A stretch of 64,000 bases of DNA from Flagellimonas marinaquae (GTDB lineage: Bacteria > Bacteroidota > Bacteroidia > Flavobacteriales > Flavobacteriaceae), in assembly GCF_023716465.1 (NCBI RefSeq), contig NZ_CP092415.1, positions 3,449,501-3,513,500 on the forward strand, given 5' to 3'. The notes under the pieces were generated by a model, which made no database searches, was not told the origin of the DNA, and worked only from the letters and a program-made list of their open reading frames with translations. This document shows, one piece after another, positions 9,141 through 18,695 of the stretch; the stretch's first letter is position 1; each line of letters opens with the position of its first letter. The position numbers and the translations under genes were made by a program.

Positions 9141-10610
9141 ATGAAATTAGATCACAACAACATTGCAACCCTGGGTCAACTCAAATCGGCAGGGTATACA
9201 GGTAAAAGTATCAAGGACGAACTACGTGACAATCTTTTGGAAAAAATATCGAAGGGAGAACAGGTCTTCGAAGGAGTTTGGGGCTACGAAAATTCGGTGA
9301 TTCCTGAATTGGAAAGAGCTATTTTATCACGCCACAATATAAATTTATTAGGGTTGAGAGGTCAGGCAAAAACACGCTTGGCCCGTTTGATGGTGCAATT
9401 GCTGGATGAATATATCCCAATCGTAGAGGGTTCCGAAATTCATGACGATCCAATGCATCCCATCTCCCGATATGCCATAGAGCTGGTCAAGGAAAAAGGT
9501 GATAATACACCTATCGGTTGGGTGCACAGGGATGAGCGATTTTACGAAAAACTGGCCACCCCAGATGTTACCGTAGCCGACCTTATAGGAGATGTAGATC
9601 CCATAAAAGCAGCAAATCTTAAATTATCCTATGCCGATGATCGAGTAATTCATTTCGGGATGATACCCAGAGCAAACCGCTGTATTTTTGTGATCAACGA
9701 ACTACCCGATCTTCAAGCAAGAATTCAAGTAGCGTTGTTTAATATTCTGCAAGAGGGAGACATACAAATTAGAGGGTTTAAACTTAGACTCAATTTGGAT
9801 ATGCAATTTGTTTTTACCGCCAACCCAGAAGATTACACCAATAGGGGAAGTATCGTTACACCTTTAAAAGATAGGATAGGTTCGCAAATTTTGACGCATT
9901 ATCCGGATAACATCGAAATCGCAAAAAAAATCACCAAGCAAGAAGCCAAATTGGACAAACGCCAATCTGATTTTGTATATGTTCCTGAAATCGCCATGGA
10001 TTTGTTGGAGCAAATCAGTTTTGAAGCCAGAAACAGTGAGTTTGTAGATGCCAAAAGTGGCGTAAGTGCACGTATGAGCATCACCGCTTTTGAAAACTTA
10101 TTGAGCACCGCAGAACGTAGGGCCATTATTGCAGGTGATACTAAAACTACCGTTCGATTGAGTGATTTTATAGGAGTGGTGCCCTCCATTACCGGAAAAA
10201 TTGAGTTGGTGTATGAAGGAGAGCAGGAGGGAGCTGGTTATGTGGCCGAAACATTGATAGAAGAGGCTGTAAAAAGTTTGTTCCCTAATTATTTTCCCAA
10301 GATAGAAAAGCTGCAGCGCCGAGAAGAGGAAAACGAATATGATGAACTCGTGAGTTGGTTCTTTGATGGTGAAGGATTTGATTTATTGGACGACGAAAAA
10401 GATGAAAATTATAAATCCAAACTGGATGCCATTGGTCCCTTGAACCATTTAATCAGAGAATATCAGCCAGAAATTTCTATGGAGGATTCCTATTTTCTTA
10501 AAGAACTTCTGCTTTGGGGGCTGGTGGCCCACAAGAAATTGAGCAAACACCGGTTTCAGCAGGGTTATCAATTTAAAGATCTATACGGGAGCTACATTAG
10601 TGGGTTATAG
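9141..10610 (+). CDS. MoxR/magnesium-chelatase-like AAA+ ATPase
   Basis: A 489-residue AAA+ protein. The phosphate-binding loop reads GLRGQAKTR (about residues 74-82), so the usual GxGKT is GQAKT, and the Walker B strand reads IFVINELPDL with Asn where Asp is usual. Sensor 1 region FVFTANPEDYTNRG and arginine-finger region PLKDRIGS are present, as in the chelatase/MoxR clade. It is the second gene of a two-gene operon with the VWA protein at 7972. Some databases label this group magnesium chelatase, yet there is no bacteriochlorophyll context here. The C-terminal 120 residues are family specific. Confidence 0.85.
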   Translation: MKLDHNNIATLGQLKSAGYTGKSIKDELRDNLLEKISKGEQVFEGVWGYENSVIPELERAILSRHNINLLGLRGQAKTRLARLMVQLLDEYIPIVEGSEIHDDPMHPISRYAIELVKEKGDNTPIGWVHRDERFYEKLATPDVTVADLIGDVDPIKAANLKLSYADDRVIHFGMIPRANRCIFVINELPDLQARIQVALFNILQEGDIQIRGFKLRLNLDMQFVFTANPEDYTNRGSIVTPLKDRIGSQILTHYPDNIEIAKKITKQEAKLDKRQSDFVYVPEIAMDLLEQISFEARNSEFVDAKSGVSARMSITAFENLLSTAERRAIIAGDTKTTVRLSDFIGVVPSITGKIELVYEGEQEGAGYVAETLIEEAVKSLFPNYFPKIEKLQRREEENEYDELVSWFFDGEGFDLLDDEKDENYKSKLDAIGPLNHLIREYQPEISMEDSYFLKELLLWGLVAHKKLSKHRFQQGYQFKDLYGSYISGL

Positions 10611-10623
10611 CCCATTGATGGGC

Positions 10624-11106
10624 CTACTGCCAAATATTTAGATTATCGTTGTAGTTTTCGAAATTATAGATTCCTATGTAACGCTTTCTTAACCAAAAGG
10701 TGTAAAGCGTTAAAATAGGTAGTATACTATACAAAACCAAGGTAAGTGTGGCCATGGGCTTAAATGTTGCAGGGATTACATGTTCATTAAACCCACCAAT
10801 GGAGTATAATACCATAGCGCTGTCATAGATTTTAAACAAGTATATGATCATCACAACGTACAGAACATACTCTATATTTCTCATTTTGGGGTCTGGCAAT
10901 TCATCTTCAGTGATCTTGAACCAAACCACGTACAAATAAAGCAAATGTACAACGGATAGAATCGGGAATATATAATTGTCCGGTTTTAAAAAGTAAAACT
11001 GATTGGTGTAAATACCATAAAAACTCAATACCGACAAGGTTAATAGAACTACTATACTTGCTAGGATATTCCTTTTCCAGGTAATGATTTTTGACAAGGT
11101 ATTCAT
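10624..11106 (-). CDS. Small membrane protein, four predicted helices, unknown function
   Basis: A 160-residue protein with four hydrophobic segments: about 15-33 (ASIVVLLTLSVLSFYGIY), 46-62 (PILSVVHLLYLYVVWF), 82-97 (VLYVVMIIYLFKIY) and 115-135 (LTLVLYSILPILTLYTFW). I do not recognise a family. It converges on the AAA gene with only 13 bases between stops, which contain a short GCCCAT/ATGGGC hairpin. It looks like a single-gene unit. Confidence 0.65.
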   Translation of the reverse strand: MNTLSKIITWKRNILASIVVLLTLSVLSFYGIYTNQFYFLKPDNYIFPILSVVHLLYLYVVWFKITEDELPDPKMRNIEYVLYVVMIIYLFKIYDSAMVLYSIGGFNEHVIPATFKPMATLTLVLYSILPILTLYTFWLRKRYIGIYNFENYNDNLNIWQ

Positions 11107-11248
11107 GTTGATTTCAGATTTGGGATAATACTTGCTGTAAAGAACGGGGTTTTGTCACCACTATTTTAACAAAATCGTTGAGTGGCAAACAATGTTGGAT
11201 AATGGGAAAAAACCGACATGAAACCCAAATTTTAGATGGTAAAAACAA

Positions 11249-12133
11249 CTAGTCAAATAGATCTGAAGAGAGATAACGGTCCCCACGGTCGCACACAATC
11301 GAAACAATAGTGCCGCTCTCCAAGGTTTCTGCCAAGCGCAAGGCCACTGTTGCGGCACCACCACTGCTCATTCCTGCGAAGATACCTTCCTCTTTGGCCA
11401 ACTGTTTTGCCATAGTTCTGGCATCTTCCTCGCTCACCTCCATTACGGTGTCCACTTTTGCAGGGTCAAAAATTTTTGGCAGATACTCTTGCGGCCATTT
11501 TCGAATTCCCGGTATTTTGGAATTATCCGTAGGCTGTACACCTACAATCTGAATATTGGGGTTTTGTTCCTTTAAAAAAGTTGATGTGCCCATAATTGTC
11601 CCTGTGGTACCCATACTGGAAACGAAATGTGTGATTTCCTCTTGTGTATCTCGCCAAATTTCCGGTCCGGTAGTTTTGTAATGTGCCAACCAATTATCAT
11701 TATTGGCAAATTGGTTCAGCATTCTAAAACCTTCTTGGGCAACTTTTGCTTCAGCATAATCTCGTGCGCCCTCTATCCCAACATCGGCAGGGGTCAAGGT
11801 AACTTTTGCACCGTAGGCCCGCATGGTCTGCACTCGTTCCTTGGTAGAGTTTTCCGGCATCACCAATTCAATATTCAATCCAAAAAGACCGGCGATCATG
11901 GCCAATCCTATCCCAGTGTTACCGCTTGTAGCTTCTATAAGTTTGGTGTCTTTCGTAAAGTCGCCTCGTTCCAGACCACTTTTGATCATATTGTACGCAG
12001 GTCTGTCCTTAACACTTCCGCCAGGATTATTTCCTTCTAGTTTAAAAAGGACTTTTACTTTTTTATTGGTGTTCAATACTTTGGATTCCACCAATGGGGT
12101 GTTTCCGATTAAATCGAGTATACTGTTAGACAT
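11249..12133 (-). CDS. cysM: Cysteine synthase B, PLP-dependent O-acetylserine sulfhydrylase
   Basis: A 294-residue beta-family PLP enzyme that makes cysteine from O-acetylserine and sulfide or thiosulfate. The PLP lysine sits in [12 protein letters not shown], the substrate loop is [10 protein letters not shown], and the phosphate loop is [11 protein letters not shown]. The length and the N-terminus ([12 protein letters not shown]) fit CysM rather than the longer CysK group. The start overlaps the cysE stop by eight bases, so the two cysteine-synthesis genes form one operon with cysE first. Calling it CysM rather than CysK rests on motif resemblance only. Confidence 0.93.
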   Translation of the reverse strand: MSNSILDLIGNTPLVESKVLNTNKKVKVLFKLEGNNPGGSVKDRPAYNMIKSGLERGDFTKDTKLIEATSGNTGIGLAMIAGLFGLNIELVMPENSTKERVQTMRAYGAKVTLTPADVGIEGARDYAEAKVAQEGFRMLNQFANNDNWLAHYKTTGPEIWRDTQEEITHFVSSMGTTGTIMGTSTFLKEQNPNIQIVGVQPTDNSKIPGIRKWPQEYLPKIFDPAKVDTVMEVSEEDARTMAKQLAKEEGIFAGMSSGGAATVALRLAETLESGTIVSIVCDRGDRYLSSDLFD

Positions 12134-12917
12134 TAGGGCTCGTCTTAATTTTAATTTCTGGGGTATGGTACACTTTAGAGTTTGGCGGCACCGATTCGGT
12201 TATCCAGGCATTTCCGCCTATAATGGAATTTTTACCAATAACGGTGTCGCCACCTAAAATGGTAGCGTTGGCGTAAATCGTCACATTGTTTTTAATAGTT
12301 GGGTGTCGCTTTGTTTTTTCCAAGCTCTTGGATACATACAATGCACCCAGCGTAACTCCCTGGTATACCTTAACGTTGTCTTCTATAACTGCCGTCTCAC
12401 CTATAACTACACCGGTAGCATGATCGATAAAAAAAGATTTTCCGATTTTGGCCCCAGGGTTAATGTCCACTCCCGTTTGTCTATGGGCATACTCCGTCAT
12501 CAAACGGGGAATCAAAGGAATGCCTTCCACATATAGCTCATGTGCCAATCTATAAATGGCAATCGCATAAAATCCCGGGTAAGCCAGGTATATTTCTTGC
12601 AACGAAGAAGATGCGGGGTCACATTCTAGGATAGCTTCGGCATCCAGGTTTAAAAATTCCAGTATTTCGGGAAGATGGGAAACATATTCTCCCCATAGCT
12701 CATCATGTGGCTTTTTCAATTCACAACACGCCATATCCATAAGCTTGTTGAACTGTTTTTCCAATAGCTCAAGGTTTACGGCCACAGGGGTATTGGTGTC
12801 AAATAAGGTATAAAAGAGCGTGTTCGTAAAATCCTCGGTAAGTTGCTTTAATTTAAAATCCAAGCAGGGCATTTTTTTATGCCTAATAAGCTCTTCGATT
12901 ATTTTTTCCTTATCCAT
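12126..12917 (-). CDS. cysE: Serine O-acetyltransferase
   Basis: About 263 residues. It acetylates serine to O-acetylserine, the substrate of the following cysM product. The C-terminal left-handed beta-helix is clear: [20 protein letters not shown], with the catalytic His in DHATG, then GVTLGAL and [12 protein letters not shown]. The N-terminal helical region (about 1-140) is that of the EpsC/SAT group. I place the start at 12917 ([10 protein letters not shown]); the frame stays open to 12968 but the added residues are not protein-like. Eight-base overlap with cysM. Confidence 0.92.
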   Translation of the reverse strand: MDKEKIIEELIRHKKMPCLDFKLKQLTEDFTNTLFYTLFDTNTPVAVNLELLEKQFNKLMDMACCELKKPHDELWGEYVSHLPEILEFLNLDAEAILECDPASSSLQEIYLAYPGFYAIAIYRLAHELYVEGIPLIPRLMTEYAHRQTGVDINPGAKIGKSFFIDHATGVVIGETAVIEDNVKVYQGVTLGALYVSKSLEKTKRHPTIKNNVTIYANATILGGDTVIGKNSIIGGNAWITESVPPNSKVYHTPEIKIKTSPNV

Positions 12918-13009
12918 AGTGCAATTTGTCGCTCTAAAATTAGTCAAAACCTTACCGCAAGTGGGCACAAAAGGGTAACTTTAGATTAAAAATAACATAT
13001 TATAATTTT

Positions 13010-13690
13010 ATGAGCTCGAACATAACGATTTCCAAGGATTCCCTTGACTTTTTAAATGAATTGAAAAAAAACAACAACCGCGAATGGTTCGAGGCCAACA
13101 AGACTACTTTTAAAAAGCATGAAGCTCAGGTAAAGGCATTTTTTGAAGCCGTTAAAGACAATCTGAACCAGCACGACGAAATCGAGAAAATGAAGATGTT
13201 CCGAATTTATAGGGATGTTCGCTTTTCTAAGGATAAAACTCCATATAAGAATCATTTTGCAGGTTCTTTTTCCCGTTTGGGCGCTCATTTAAGGGGCGGT
13301 TATTACCTACATATAAAACCAGGGGAATCACTCTTGGCCGCAGGTTTTTGGGCCCCCAACAAAGAAGATCTATTTCGCATACGGAAAGAACTGGAATTGG
13401 ATGCCTCGGAATTTAGGGACACCATAAACCAAAAACAATTGAAAACCGTTTGGGGAGATCTAAGCGGGGACGAGTTAAAAACTGCCCCAAAAGGTTTCGA
13501 AAAGGAACACCCCGACATAGACCTAATTAGAAAAAAGCAATTTGTTTTTGTGCGAAATCTATCGGACAGTGAAGTTTTATCCGCGTCATTTTTGGAAGAA
13601 GTGGACAATTCCTTTAGGGCCATTAGACCCTATTTTGATTTAATGAGCGATATCCTCACCACCAACTTGAACGGAGAATCAATCTTGTAA
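13010..13690 (+). CDS. DUF2461 family protein
   Basis: A 226-residue soluble protein of the DUF2461 family, recognised from LDFLNELKKNNNREWFEANK, the central FRIYRDVRFSKDKTPYKNHF and the GGYYLHIKPGESLLAAGFW segment. Length is normal for the family. The biochemical role is unknown. The sequence upstream contains TAACTTTA near 12976, close to the Bacteroidota -7 consensus TAnnTTTG. Its end overlaps the convergent gene at 13679 by 12 bases. Confidence 0.9.
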   Translation: MSSNITISKDSLDFLNELKKNNNREWFEANKTTFKKHEAQVKAFFEAVKDNLNQHDEIEKMKMFRIYRDVRFSKDKTPYKNHFAGSFSRLGAHLRGGYYLHIKPGESLLAAGFWAPNKEDLFRIRKELELDASEFRDTINQKQLKTVWGDLSGDELKTAPKGFEKEHPDIDLIRKKQFVFVRNLSDSEVLSASFLEEVDNSFRAIRPYFDLMSDILTTNLNGESIL

Positions 13691-14092
13691 CAGCGTCTCC
13701 ACCTCTAAAAGTTGGATTTGATCCTTAAGACGTTCCACCACCATATGCATCATTCGCTTGTTCAAGGCAGAGGAATTGGTAATATAGTCCCTGTATTCTT
13801 CTACCGTGAACTGACCTATTATCATACCTTTTAGGGAATTCCTGAACTTGATGTCCTTTTGAATGGCCCGCTCAATGTATTGAAGTTTTTTCTCTAAGGA
13901 AAGATCGTAAAAAACACCTTTGTGCTTGTTCGCATAATTCTTGAACGCTTCTACCAATAAATAGTTCTGGAGTTTTAAAACAGGGCGGAGGGTCTTGTTC
14001 TGGAAATGCTCATCAAAACCCATTTGATTGTTAAAATGTGACTCGGGAATACTCGGACGAATGTCCAATCGGCGGTCGGATTCTAAATCCAT
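13679..14092 (-). CDS. Conserved flavobacterial helical protein (often labelled 'glyoxalase'), function unknown
   Basis: About 137 residues from the ATG at 14092 (MDLESDRR); the frame extends to 14137 but those residues look like upstream DNA. The sequence is charged and helical: TLRPVLKLQNYLLVEAFKNY, DLSLEKKLQYIERAIQKD, FRNSLKGMIIGQFTVEEYRDY. I associate this pattern with short flavobacterial proteins that carry an automatic glyoxalase label, yet no glyoxalase metal-binding residues or beta-alpha-beta units are visible here, so I do not assign that function. Overlaps the DUF2461 stop tail to tail. Confidence 0.7.
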   Translation of the reverse strand: MDLESDRRLDIRPSIPESHFNNQMGFDEHFQNKTLRPVLKLQNYLLVEAFKNYANKHKGVFYDLSLEKKLQYIERAIQKDIKFRNSLKGMIIGQFTVEEYRDYITNSSALNKRMMHMVVERLKDQIQLLEVETLLQD

Positions 14093-14398
14093 GGCTGTGA
14101 TTTTTAATAAAATTACAGAATGAATCGCCCTGCACATTTAATAATCGCAATAGTTGTCAACGATGTTATGAACAGCATGGTCAGAATGAATATGGAAATC
14201 TTAGAACAATTTAGAGACCCGATAAACTATAAGACAAAACAGGCAGATTGAAAATTCGCGCAGGACCGAGTACCGGAATAGTTTAGGGAATTTAGAAGAT
14301 GGATTAAAGTTCAGCATCCTTAAATATACTAAAGGATGATTGATCTCTAAACCAAGGAAAAGCCTATTTTTATAAATCGATTCCAAATATATTCGTTC

Positions 14399-15298
14399 AT
14401 GAAATTCGGAAAAGTAGATAATCCGGAAAACATAGATTTTACCATACCACCTGACCACCCAGATACGCCCGTGGTGTTATCCAAAACCAAAACGGGGGCT
14501 GAGGCAAAGATTTATGTCGGTTGCGCCAAATGGAATAGACAAGATTTAAAGAATTTTTACCCAAGGGGCACAAAGGATGAGCTGGAATATTACTCATCGC
14601 AATTCAACAGTATTGAGCTCAACGCCACATTTTATCGGATATTTCCGGCGGAACAGTATGAGAAATGGCGGGACAAAACTCCTGAAGGTTTTAAGTTTTT
14701 CCCGAAAATGACCAACGAAGTAAGTCATTTACGCCGAATGAACGATAAGGCTCTTGAAGCAACTGACCGTTATTTAGAGGTAACGTCTTTACTTGGAGAA
14801 AAGCTCGGAACCATTTTTTTACAAATGCACAATAATTTTGGTCCAAAAAACTGGGATAGGGTAGTGCGCTTTGTAGAATATTGGCCAAAAGAGTTCCCAT
14901 TGGCCATGGAGTTTAGACACACGGATTGGTTCAACGACAAAAATGTGGCCAATGAGCTTTACCACTTATTGGAAGAAAACAATATTGCCAACACCCTAGT
15001 GGATACAGCAGGCAGAAGAGACCTTATGCATATGAGATTCACCAAGAATGAAGCCTTTATTAGATATGTTGGTGCAAATCATAAATCGGATTACCCCCGC
15101 TTGGATGATTGGATCGAGCGTTTATCTTCATGGAAATCCATGGGCTTGGAAAACATTCATTTTTTTGTACATCAAAACCTTGAGTTGGAATCCCCTTTAT
15201 TGTCAGCCTATTTTATTGAACAACTTAACACTAAAATGGGTTTTGATCTACGTGTACCAAGAACAACTCTATCCTCTGAAAAAGGTTTGTTCGATTAA
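14399..15298 (+). CDS. DUF72 family protein
   Basis: A 299-residue protein of the DUF72 (YecE) group, a TIM-barrel-like fold of unknown activity. Diagnostic pieces are IYVGCAKWNRQDLKNFYP, the FNSIELNATFYRI strand, FKFFPKMTNEVSHLRR, FLQMHNNFGPKNW and LAMEFRHTDWF. Length is about that of the family (240-300). It is a stand-alone plus-strand gene between the helical protein at 13679 and the thioesterase at 15470. An imperfect inverted repeat CATCCTT/AAGGATG lies about 60 bases upstream. Confidence 0.9.
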   Translation: MKFGKVDNPENIDFTIPPDHPDTPVVLSKTKTGAEAKIYVGCAKWNRQDLKNFYPRGTKDELEYYSSQFNSIELNATFYRIFPAEQYEKWRDKTPEGFKFFPKMTNEVSHLRRMNDKALEATDRYLEVTSLLGEKLGTIFLQMHNNFGPKNWDRVVRFVEYWPKEFPLAMEFRHTDWFNDKNVANELYHLLEENNIANTLVDTAGRRDLMHMRFTKNEAFIRYVGANHKSDYPRLDDWIERLSSWKSMGLENIHFFVHQNLELESPLLSAYFIEQLNTKMGFDLRVPRTTLSSEKGLFD

Positions 15299-15435
15299 GT
15301 GGCGTAAATTGATCAAGTTTAAAATCTTTGGGTACAATATTTAGTTACTCATTATCAGGGTCAACCAAATTATTTCAAATTCGTAATTCGCATCAATTAA
15401 AGAAGTTAAGAGTACCTTTCTTAGGGCTATTGCCC

Positions 15436-15443
15436 TAACTTTG
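15436..15443 (+). promoter_or_regulatory. Bacteroidota-type -7 promoter element before the thioesterase
   Basis: TAACTTTG matches the Bacteroidota -7 consensus TAnnTTTG exactly, 26 bases before the ATG at 15470. No clean -33 TTG box is visible at the expected spacing, so the call rests on the -7 element and its position. Confidence 0.5.
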
Positions 15444-15469
15444 TGGTCTAAAACATTAAATTCATTGCT

Positions 15470-15889
15470 ATGCGATTTCACACTAGAAAATGGGTCAAGC
15501 CAGAGGATTTAAATGCCAACGGAACACTTTTCGGAGGAAAGGTGCTAGCCTGGGTAGATGAAGAAGCTGCCCTTTACAGTATAATTCAGCTCGAAAACAA
15601 AAAAGTAGTCACCAAGTACATGTCCGAAATTAACTTTATGAGCACGGCACGGGAAGGTGACATTGTAGAAATAGGGATAGAAGTAATAAAATTCGGGGTC
15701 ACCTCGATTTCTTTAAACTGCGAAGTTAGAAACAAGATGACCCACGAAAGTATTGTTACGGTCGACAATATAATTATGGTTAACCTGGATGAAAACGGCA
15801 ATCCCAAACCCCATGGCAAAACAAAGATTGAATATGTAAAAGATCGTTTGGCCAAAAAGGAAAAGGAAGAACAAAATGCCGCTTCTTAG
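15470..15889 (+). CDS. Hotdog-fold acyl-CoA thioesterase
   Basis: A 139-residue single hotdog domain of the YciA/BACH type, which hydrolyses acyl-CoA to free acid and CoA. The active-site region NANGTLFGGKVLAWVDEEAAL contains the catalytic Asp, and the second strand pair TKYMSEINFMSTAREGD is typical. The C-terminus is lysine and glutamate rich. It ends with a 4-base tail-to-tail overlap with the dipeptidase gene on the other strand. Substrate chain length cannot be judged from sequence. Confidence 0.92.
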   Translation: MRFHTRKWVKPEDLNANGTLFGGKVLAWVDEEAALYSIIQLENKKVVTKYMSEINFMSTAREGDIVEIGIEVIKFGVTSISLNCEVRNKMTHESIVTVDNIIMVNLDENGNPKPHGKTKIEYVKDRLAKKEKEEQNAAS

Positions 15890-17178
15890 TTCATTGATTC
15901 GGCTACTGCTTGCACCTCGTCCAGTACCCTTAGCAGATTTCCACCCCACAATTGGGCTATCTCTGCTTCGGTATAACCTCTTTTGACCAATTCAAGGGTT
16001 ACATTAAAGGTTTCAGAAGCATCTGACCAGCCTTCGATACCACCACCACCATCAAAATCGGAACTAATGCCCACATGGTCTATTCCGATAAGATCGACCA
16101 TATAATCTATGTGGTCCACAAAATCTGAAACGTTAACGGCCGGTGGGGCGTTGGAGTCGTCTTTTGCCAATTCTTCCCCAATATTCATCACTTTCCTGTA
16201 GTTGGCAAAGAATTCTTTACGTTGATCGGGAGTCAATGTAGAAAATTGGGAACGTTCGTACCAGGCAATTTCCAAGGAATCCGCTACTTTTTTGTACACG
16301 TCCTTCATATATGTGGCACGAGCTTCGTGTTTTTCTGTATTTAAGTAAGAGCTAAATGCAACGGTCTGCACCACACCCCCGTTTTCCTTCATCAGCATTA
16401 GCTGCTCGTCGTCCAAGTTACGGCTATGATCGCACAACGCTCTTGCAGACGAATGCGAAGCTATGATGGGAGCTTTGGTCAACTCGATCATTTGCTTCAT
16501 GGCCTCTTTGGAAGGGTGGGACACATCGATCATAATGCCCACGCGGTTCATTTCGGCAACGGCTTGTTTTCCGAGTTCACTTAATCCATTGTGGAGCCAT
16601 ACACTATCTTTTTCTCCTGTATTGGAATCGCTGAACTGGCTGTGCCCATTGTGCGAAAGGGAAATATAACGTGCTCCACGCTTTTGATATTCTTCGATCA
16701 AGGCAAGGTCCTCACCGATCGGGTAGGCATTCTCTACGCCGATCATGGCCACTTTTTTACCAGACGCTACAATTCTCCTTACATCGTCGGAGTTTAAGGC
16801 CAATTCTATTTGGTCCGGGGCAATATCTTCACAAAGCCTATGTATGGCATCAAATTTGGCCATGGCATTGTCCGCCGCTTTCGCATAGCCATCAGATGTC
16901 AGTTCGTCCTGCCCGGTATACACAATCAAGAAAACGGCATCCAATCCACCTTCTTCCATTTTTGGAAGGTTTATCTGGGTCTCCAGTCGTTGTGTGTAAT
17001 TAATACTGTCGGTAAAGTTCTGGACGTTAATGTCGTCGTGGGTGTCGATTGTAATCACTGAATCGTGGATTCTCTGTGCTCTTTCTTCCAAGGTTTCAGT
17101 TTTTTCGGTTTTCTGATTTTTTTTCTCTCCGCAAGAGATCAATAAGGTAATACTAAGGAATAGATAAAAATATTTCAT
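15886..17178 (-). CDS. Membrane dipeptidase, peptidase family M19, lipoprotein
   Basis: A 430-residue zinc dipeptidase. It begins with a lipoprotein signal (FLSITLLISC, Cys near residue 16) and is probably anchored on the periplasmic face of a membrane. M19 metal ligands are all visible: ITIDTHDDI (His and Asp), MIGVENAYPIG (bridging Glu), MIDVSHPSKEA (His) and IIASHSSARAL (His), with the substrate-binding Asp in GISSDFDGGGG. Length agrees with the family. It is transcribed alone and convergent with the thioesterase. The likely role is hydrolysis of dipeptides, including D-amino-acid ones, from peptidoglycan or diet. Confidence 0.94.
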   Translation of the reverse strand: MKYFYLFLSITLLISCGEKKNQKTEKTETLEERAQRIHDSVITIDTHDDINVQNFTDSINYTQRLETQINLPKMEEGGLDAVFLIVYTGQDELTSDGYAKAADNAMAKFDAIHRLCEDIAPDQIELALNSDDVRRIVASGKKVAMIGVENAYPIGEDLALIEEYQKRGARYISLSHNGHSQFSDSNTGEKDSVWLHNGLSELGKQAVAEMNRVGIMIDVSHPSKEAMKQMIELTKAPIIASHSSARALCDHSRNLDDEQLMLMKENGGVVQTVAFSSYLNTEKHEARATYMKDVYKKVADSLEIAWYERSQFSTLTPDQRKEFFANYRKVMNIGEELAKDDSNAPPAVNVSDFVDHIDYMVDLIGIDHVGISSDFDGGGGIEGWSDASETFNVTLELVKRGYTEAEIAQLWGGNLLRVLDEVQAVAESMN

Positions 17179-17246
17179 GGTCGGTTAATTTATACATACA
17201 AATAACGCAATTTGACAACAAAATCCGAATACTACGGAACAATTAA

Positions 17247-18092
17247 TTGTATTCACTTGGTTTTATCAAGATTTTTAGAAGGATTAATAACCACTTTTAC
17301 ATCAGTACTTTGGGAACACGGGAATTGTTAACGTATTTGGAAAAACTTGAAATAGGATTAAGCTCTTTTTCTTACGAAGAGCTAGGCGTTGTTGAAGCGG
17401 GCGAACTCAAAAAATCTTTTGAGATGTTCAAATTTGGACTGGAAAGCAAAGTTTTTGGTATTTCCGAAATGAGACAGCTCGAGAACATCTACAAAAAGGT
17501 TGGAATCCAAAGTGTTGATACCAGAGAAGCCGAAAGCTATGATAAAAGTAAATTTTTAAAGCTAATGGCGGCCTTGGAAGGTACAAGTTTGACCGAGGAA
17601 CAACTTCAAATTATAAATGACCTTAAAGTTATGATGAAAATTGAGCAGGATGGACCCCCTCGAAATACAGGGGAAGCTCCAAACCAAGTATCCTGCGACT
17701 TTGAATTCATAGAGAAAAGCCTGAAAGCAGGATTTGCCTCCCAAAATATAGACTTAAAACCCGTTTTGGAGGATTGTATGGGCCAAATGGAACTATTGGA
17801 AGAACTGGTCCGTATGTTCAAGCTCAATATTTTGGAGTTTATCGGCAGCGCCAAAACCAATTTAATGTGCGAAAACTTTAATGCACTGGAACTGACCTGC
17901 CAAAAAATTATGCCTTCGTTGCGTATGATGCAGACAACCGGACTTTTGGAGGTCACACAACAAATTTCCAGGCTTTGCAAAACAGACCAAGACATAAAAC
18001 ACCTTTCGTTTCTATATGATCAATTTTTGAAAGAATACCCCAATGTACAGGAACAAATAGATTTTGAAATGGAACTGTTCCGTACAATGTAA
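17247..18092 (+). CDS. HPt-like protein lacking the phospho-accepting histidine (start uncertain)
   Basis: Up to 281 residues. The frame opens at a TTG (17247); no ATG occurs before about residue 60, so the true start is probably a TTG (17247, or 17310 in the LGTRELL context). The N-terminal 100 residues are helical with no family I know. Residues about 165-281 have the four-helix layout of an HPt domain (EDCMGQMELLEELVRMFKLN, then FNALELTCQKIMPSLRMM). Where HPt proteins carry AHK, this has CQK, so phosphotransfer looks impossible and a pseudo-HPt scaffold is more likely. A 119-residue paralogue of the C-terminus follows 11 bases later. Confidence 0.62.
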   Translation: MYSLGFIKIFRRINNHFYISTLGTRELLTYLEKLEIGLSSFSYEELGVVEAGELKKSFEMFKFGLESKVFGISEMRQLENIYKKVGIQSVDTREAESYDKSKFLKLMAALEGTSLTEEQLQIINDLKVMMKIEQDGPPRNTGEAPNQVSCDFEFIEKSLKAGFASQNIDLKPVLEDCMGQMELLEELVRMFKLNILEFIGSAKTNLMCENFNALELTCQKIMPSLRMMQTTGLLEVTQQISRLCKTDQDIKHLSFLYDQFLKEYPNVQEQIDFEMELFRTM

Positions 18093-18103
18093 TATGGACA
18101 AAA

Positions 18104-18463
18104 ATGGAAAGCAACGATCTTCCAAAATATTTACAAAGTATTTTTTATCCTTTGTTCAAACACGCAAAGGATTTGGAATGTAAGCTTATGCTTTTGGACG
18201 AAATGTTGGAAGTAGGGGACAAAAAGGAAATTCCATTGCTCACAGAGCTGGAATCCCACAAAAACCACCAGATAAGCAATAAAGCATTTGAAATAAAGGT
18301 CGCCCTCCAATCCAAGTTGGGCCTAATGACAGATACTGAACGCAGGAGATTGCCCATGAACCTTTGTTTTATTTATGATGAATTCAACATAAGACCCAGT
18401 AAAGTGGACAACGAACTGGACTTTGAAATTGAACTCGACTTATTGAATATGAAGAAAGAATAG
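18104..18463 (+). CDS. Second degenerate HPt-like protein
   Basis: A 119-residue protein 11 bases downstream of the 281-residue gene. Its end, CFIYDEFNIRPSKVDNELDF followed by EIEL, lines up with FLYDQFLKEYPNVQEQIDF followed by EMEL at the end of its neighbour, and AFEIKVALQSKLGLM lines up with TCQKIMPSLRMM, so the two are paralogues. It also lacks a histidine at the phospho-acceptor position. The helix pattern is retained (LMLLDEMLEVGDKKEI). I infer a binding or scaffold role rather than phosphotransfer; the partner is unknown. Co-transcribed with the preceding gene. Confidence 0.66.
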   Translation: MESNDLPKYLQSIFYPLFKHAKDLECKLMLLDEMLEVGDKKEIPLLTELESHKNHQISNKAFEIKVALQSKLGLMTDTERRRLPMNLCFIYDEFNIRPSKVDNELDFEIELDLLNMKKE

Positions 18464-18572
18464 GGTTTCACCACCCAATGTGGAATTTTCACCACATTCT
18501 ATCTTTTATAAATAATCTTTAAAATGATTTAACGTTATACTTAAAACCCCGACAAATTAACCAAAGATTACC

Positions 18573-18671
18573 ATGTTATACGATACCTACGGAGAAGAAT
18601 ACTTGGCATTTTTACAAGAACTCAACGAAATTTTGAGTGTAAACCAACTTGCCGAACTGGATTACCTATAA
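18573..18671 (+). CDS. Micropeptide ORF A (32 residues)
   Basis: A short ATG-initiated ORF, 109 bases after the 119-residue gene. It encodes an acidic helix-like peptide with EEYLAFLQELNEIL at its centre, ending in TAA. It resembles micropeptide B at 18696 (AYLNFIQDLKDML): the shared pattern is YL-x-F-(L/I)-Q-(E/D)-L-x-(E/D)-(I/M)-L. Two neighbouring tiny ORFs with the same pattern argue against chance. Expression is unproven and the function is unknown. Confidence 0.45.
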   Translation: MLYDTYGEEYLAFLQELNEILSVNQLAELDYL

Positions 18672-18695
18672 ACCAATACCCCAAAACTGTTCAAA

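Noticed and set aside
14120-14251. A 43-residue plus-strand ORF (MNRPAHLIIAIVV...) between 13679 and the DUF72 gene
   Set aside because: It overlaps the possible 5' end of the minus-strand gene and has no paralogue, no distinctive motif and no clear promoter; chance is likely.
15048-15344. Second frame over the DUF72 C-terminus
   Set aside because: Frame shadow of the DUF72 gene; the DUF72 frame has full family motifs to its end.
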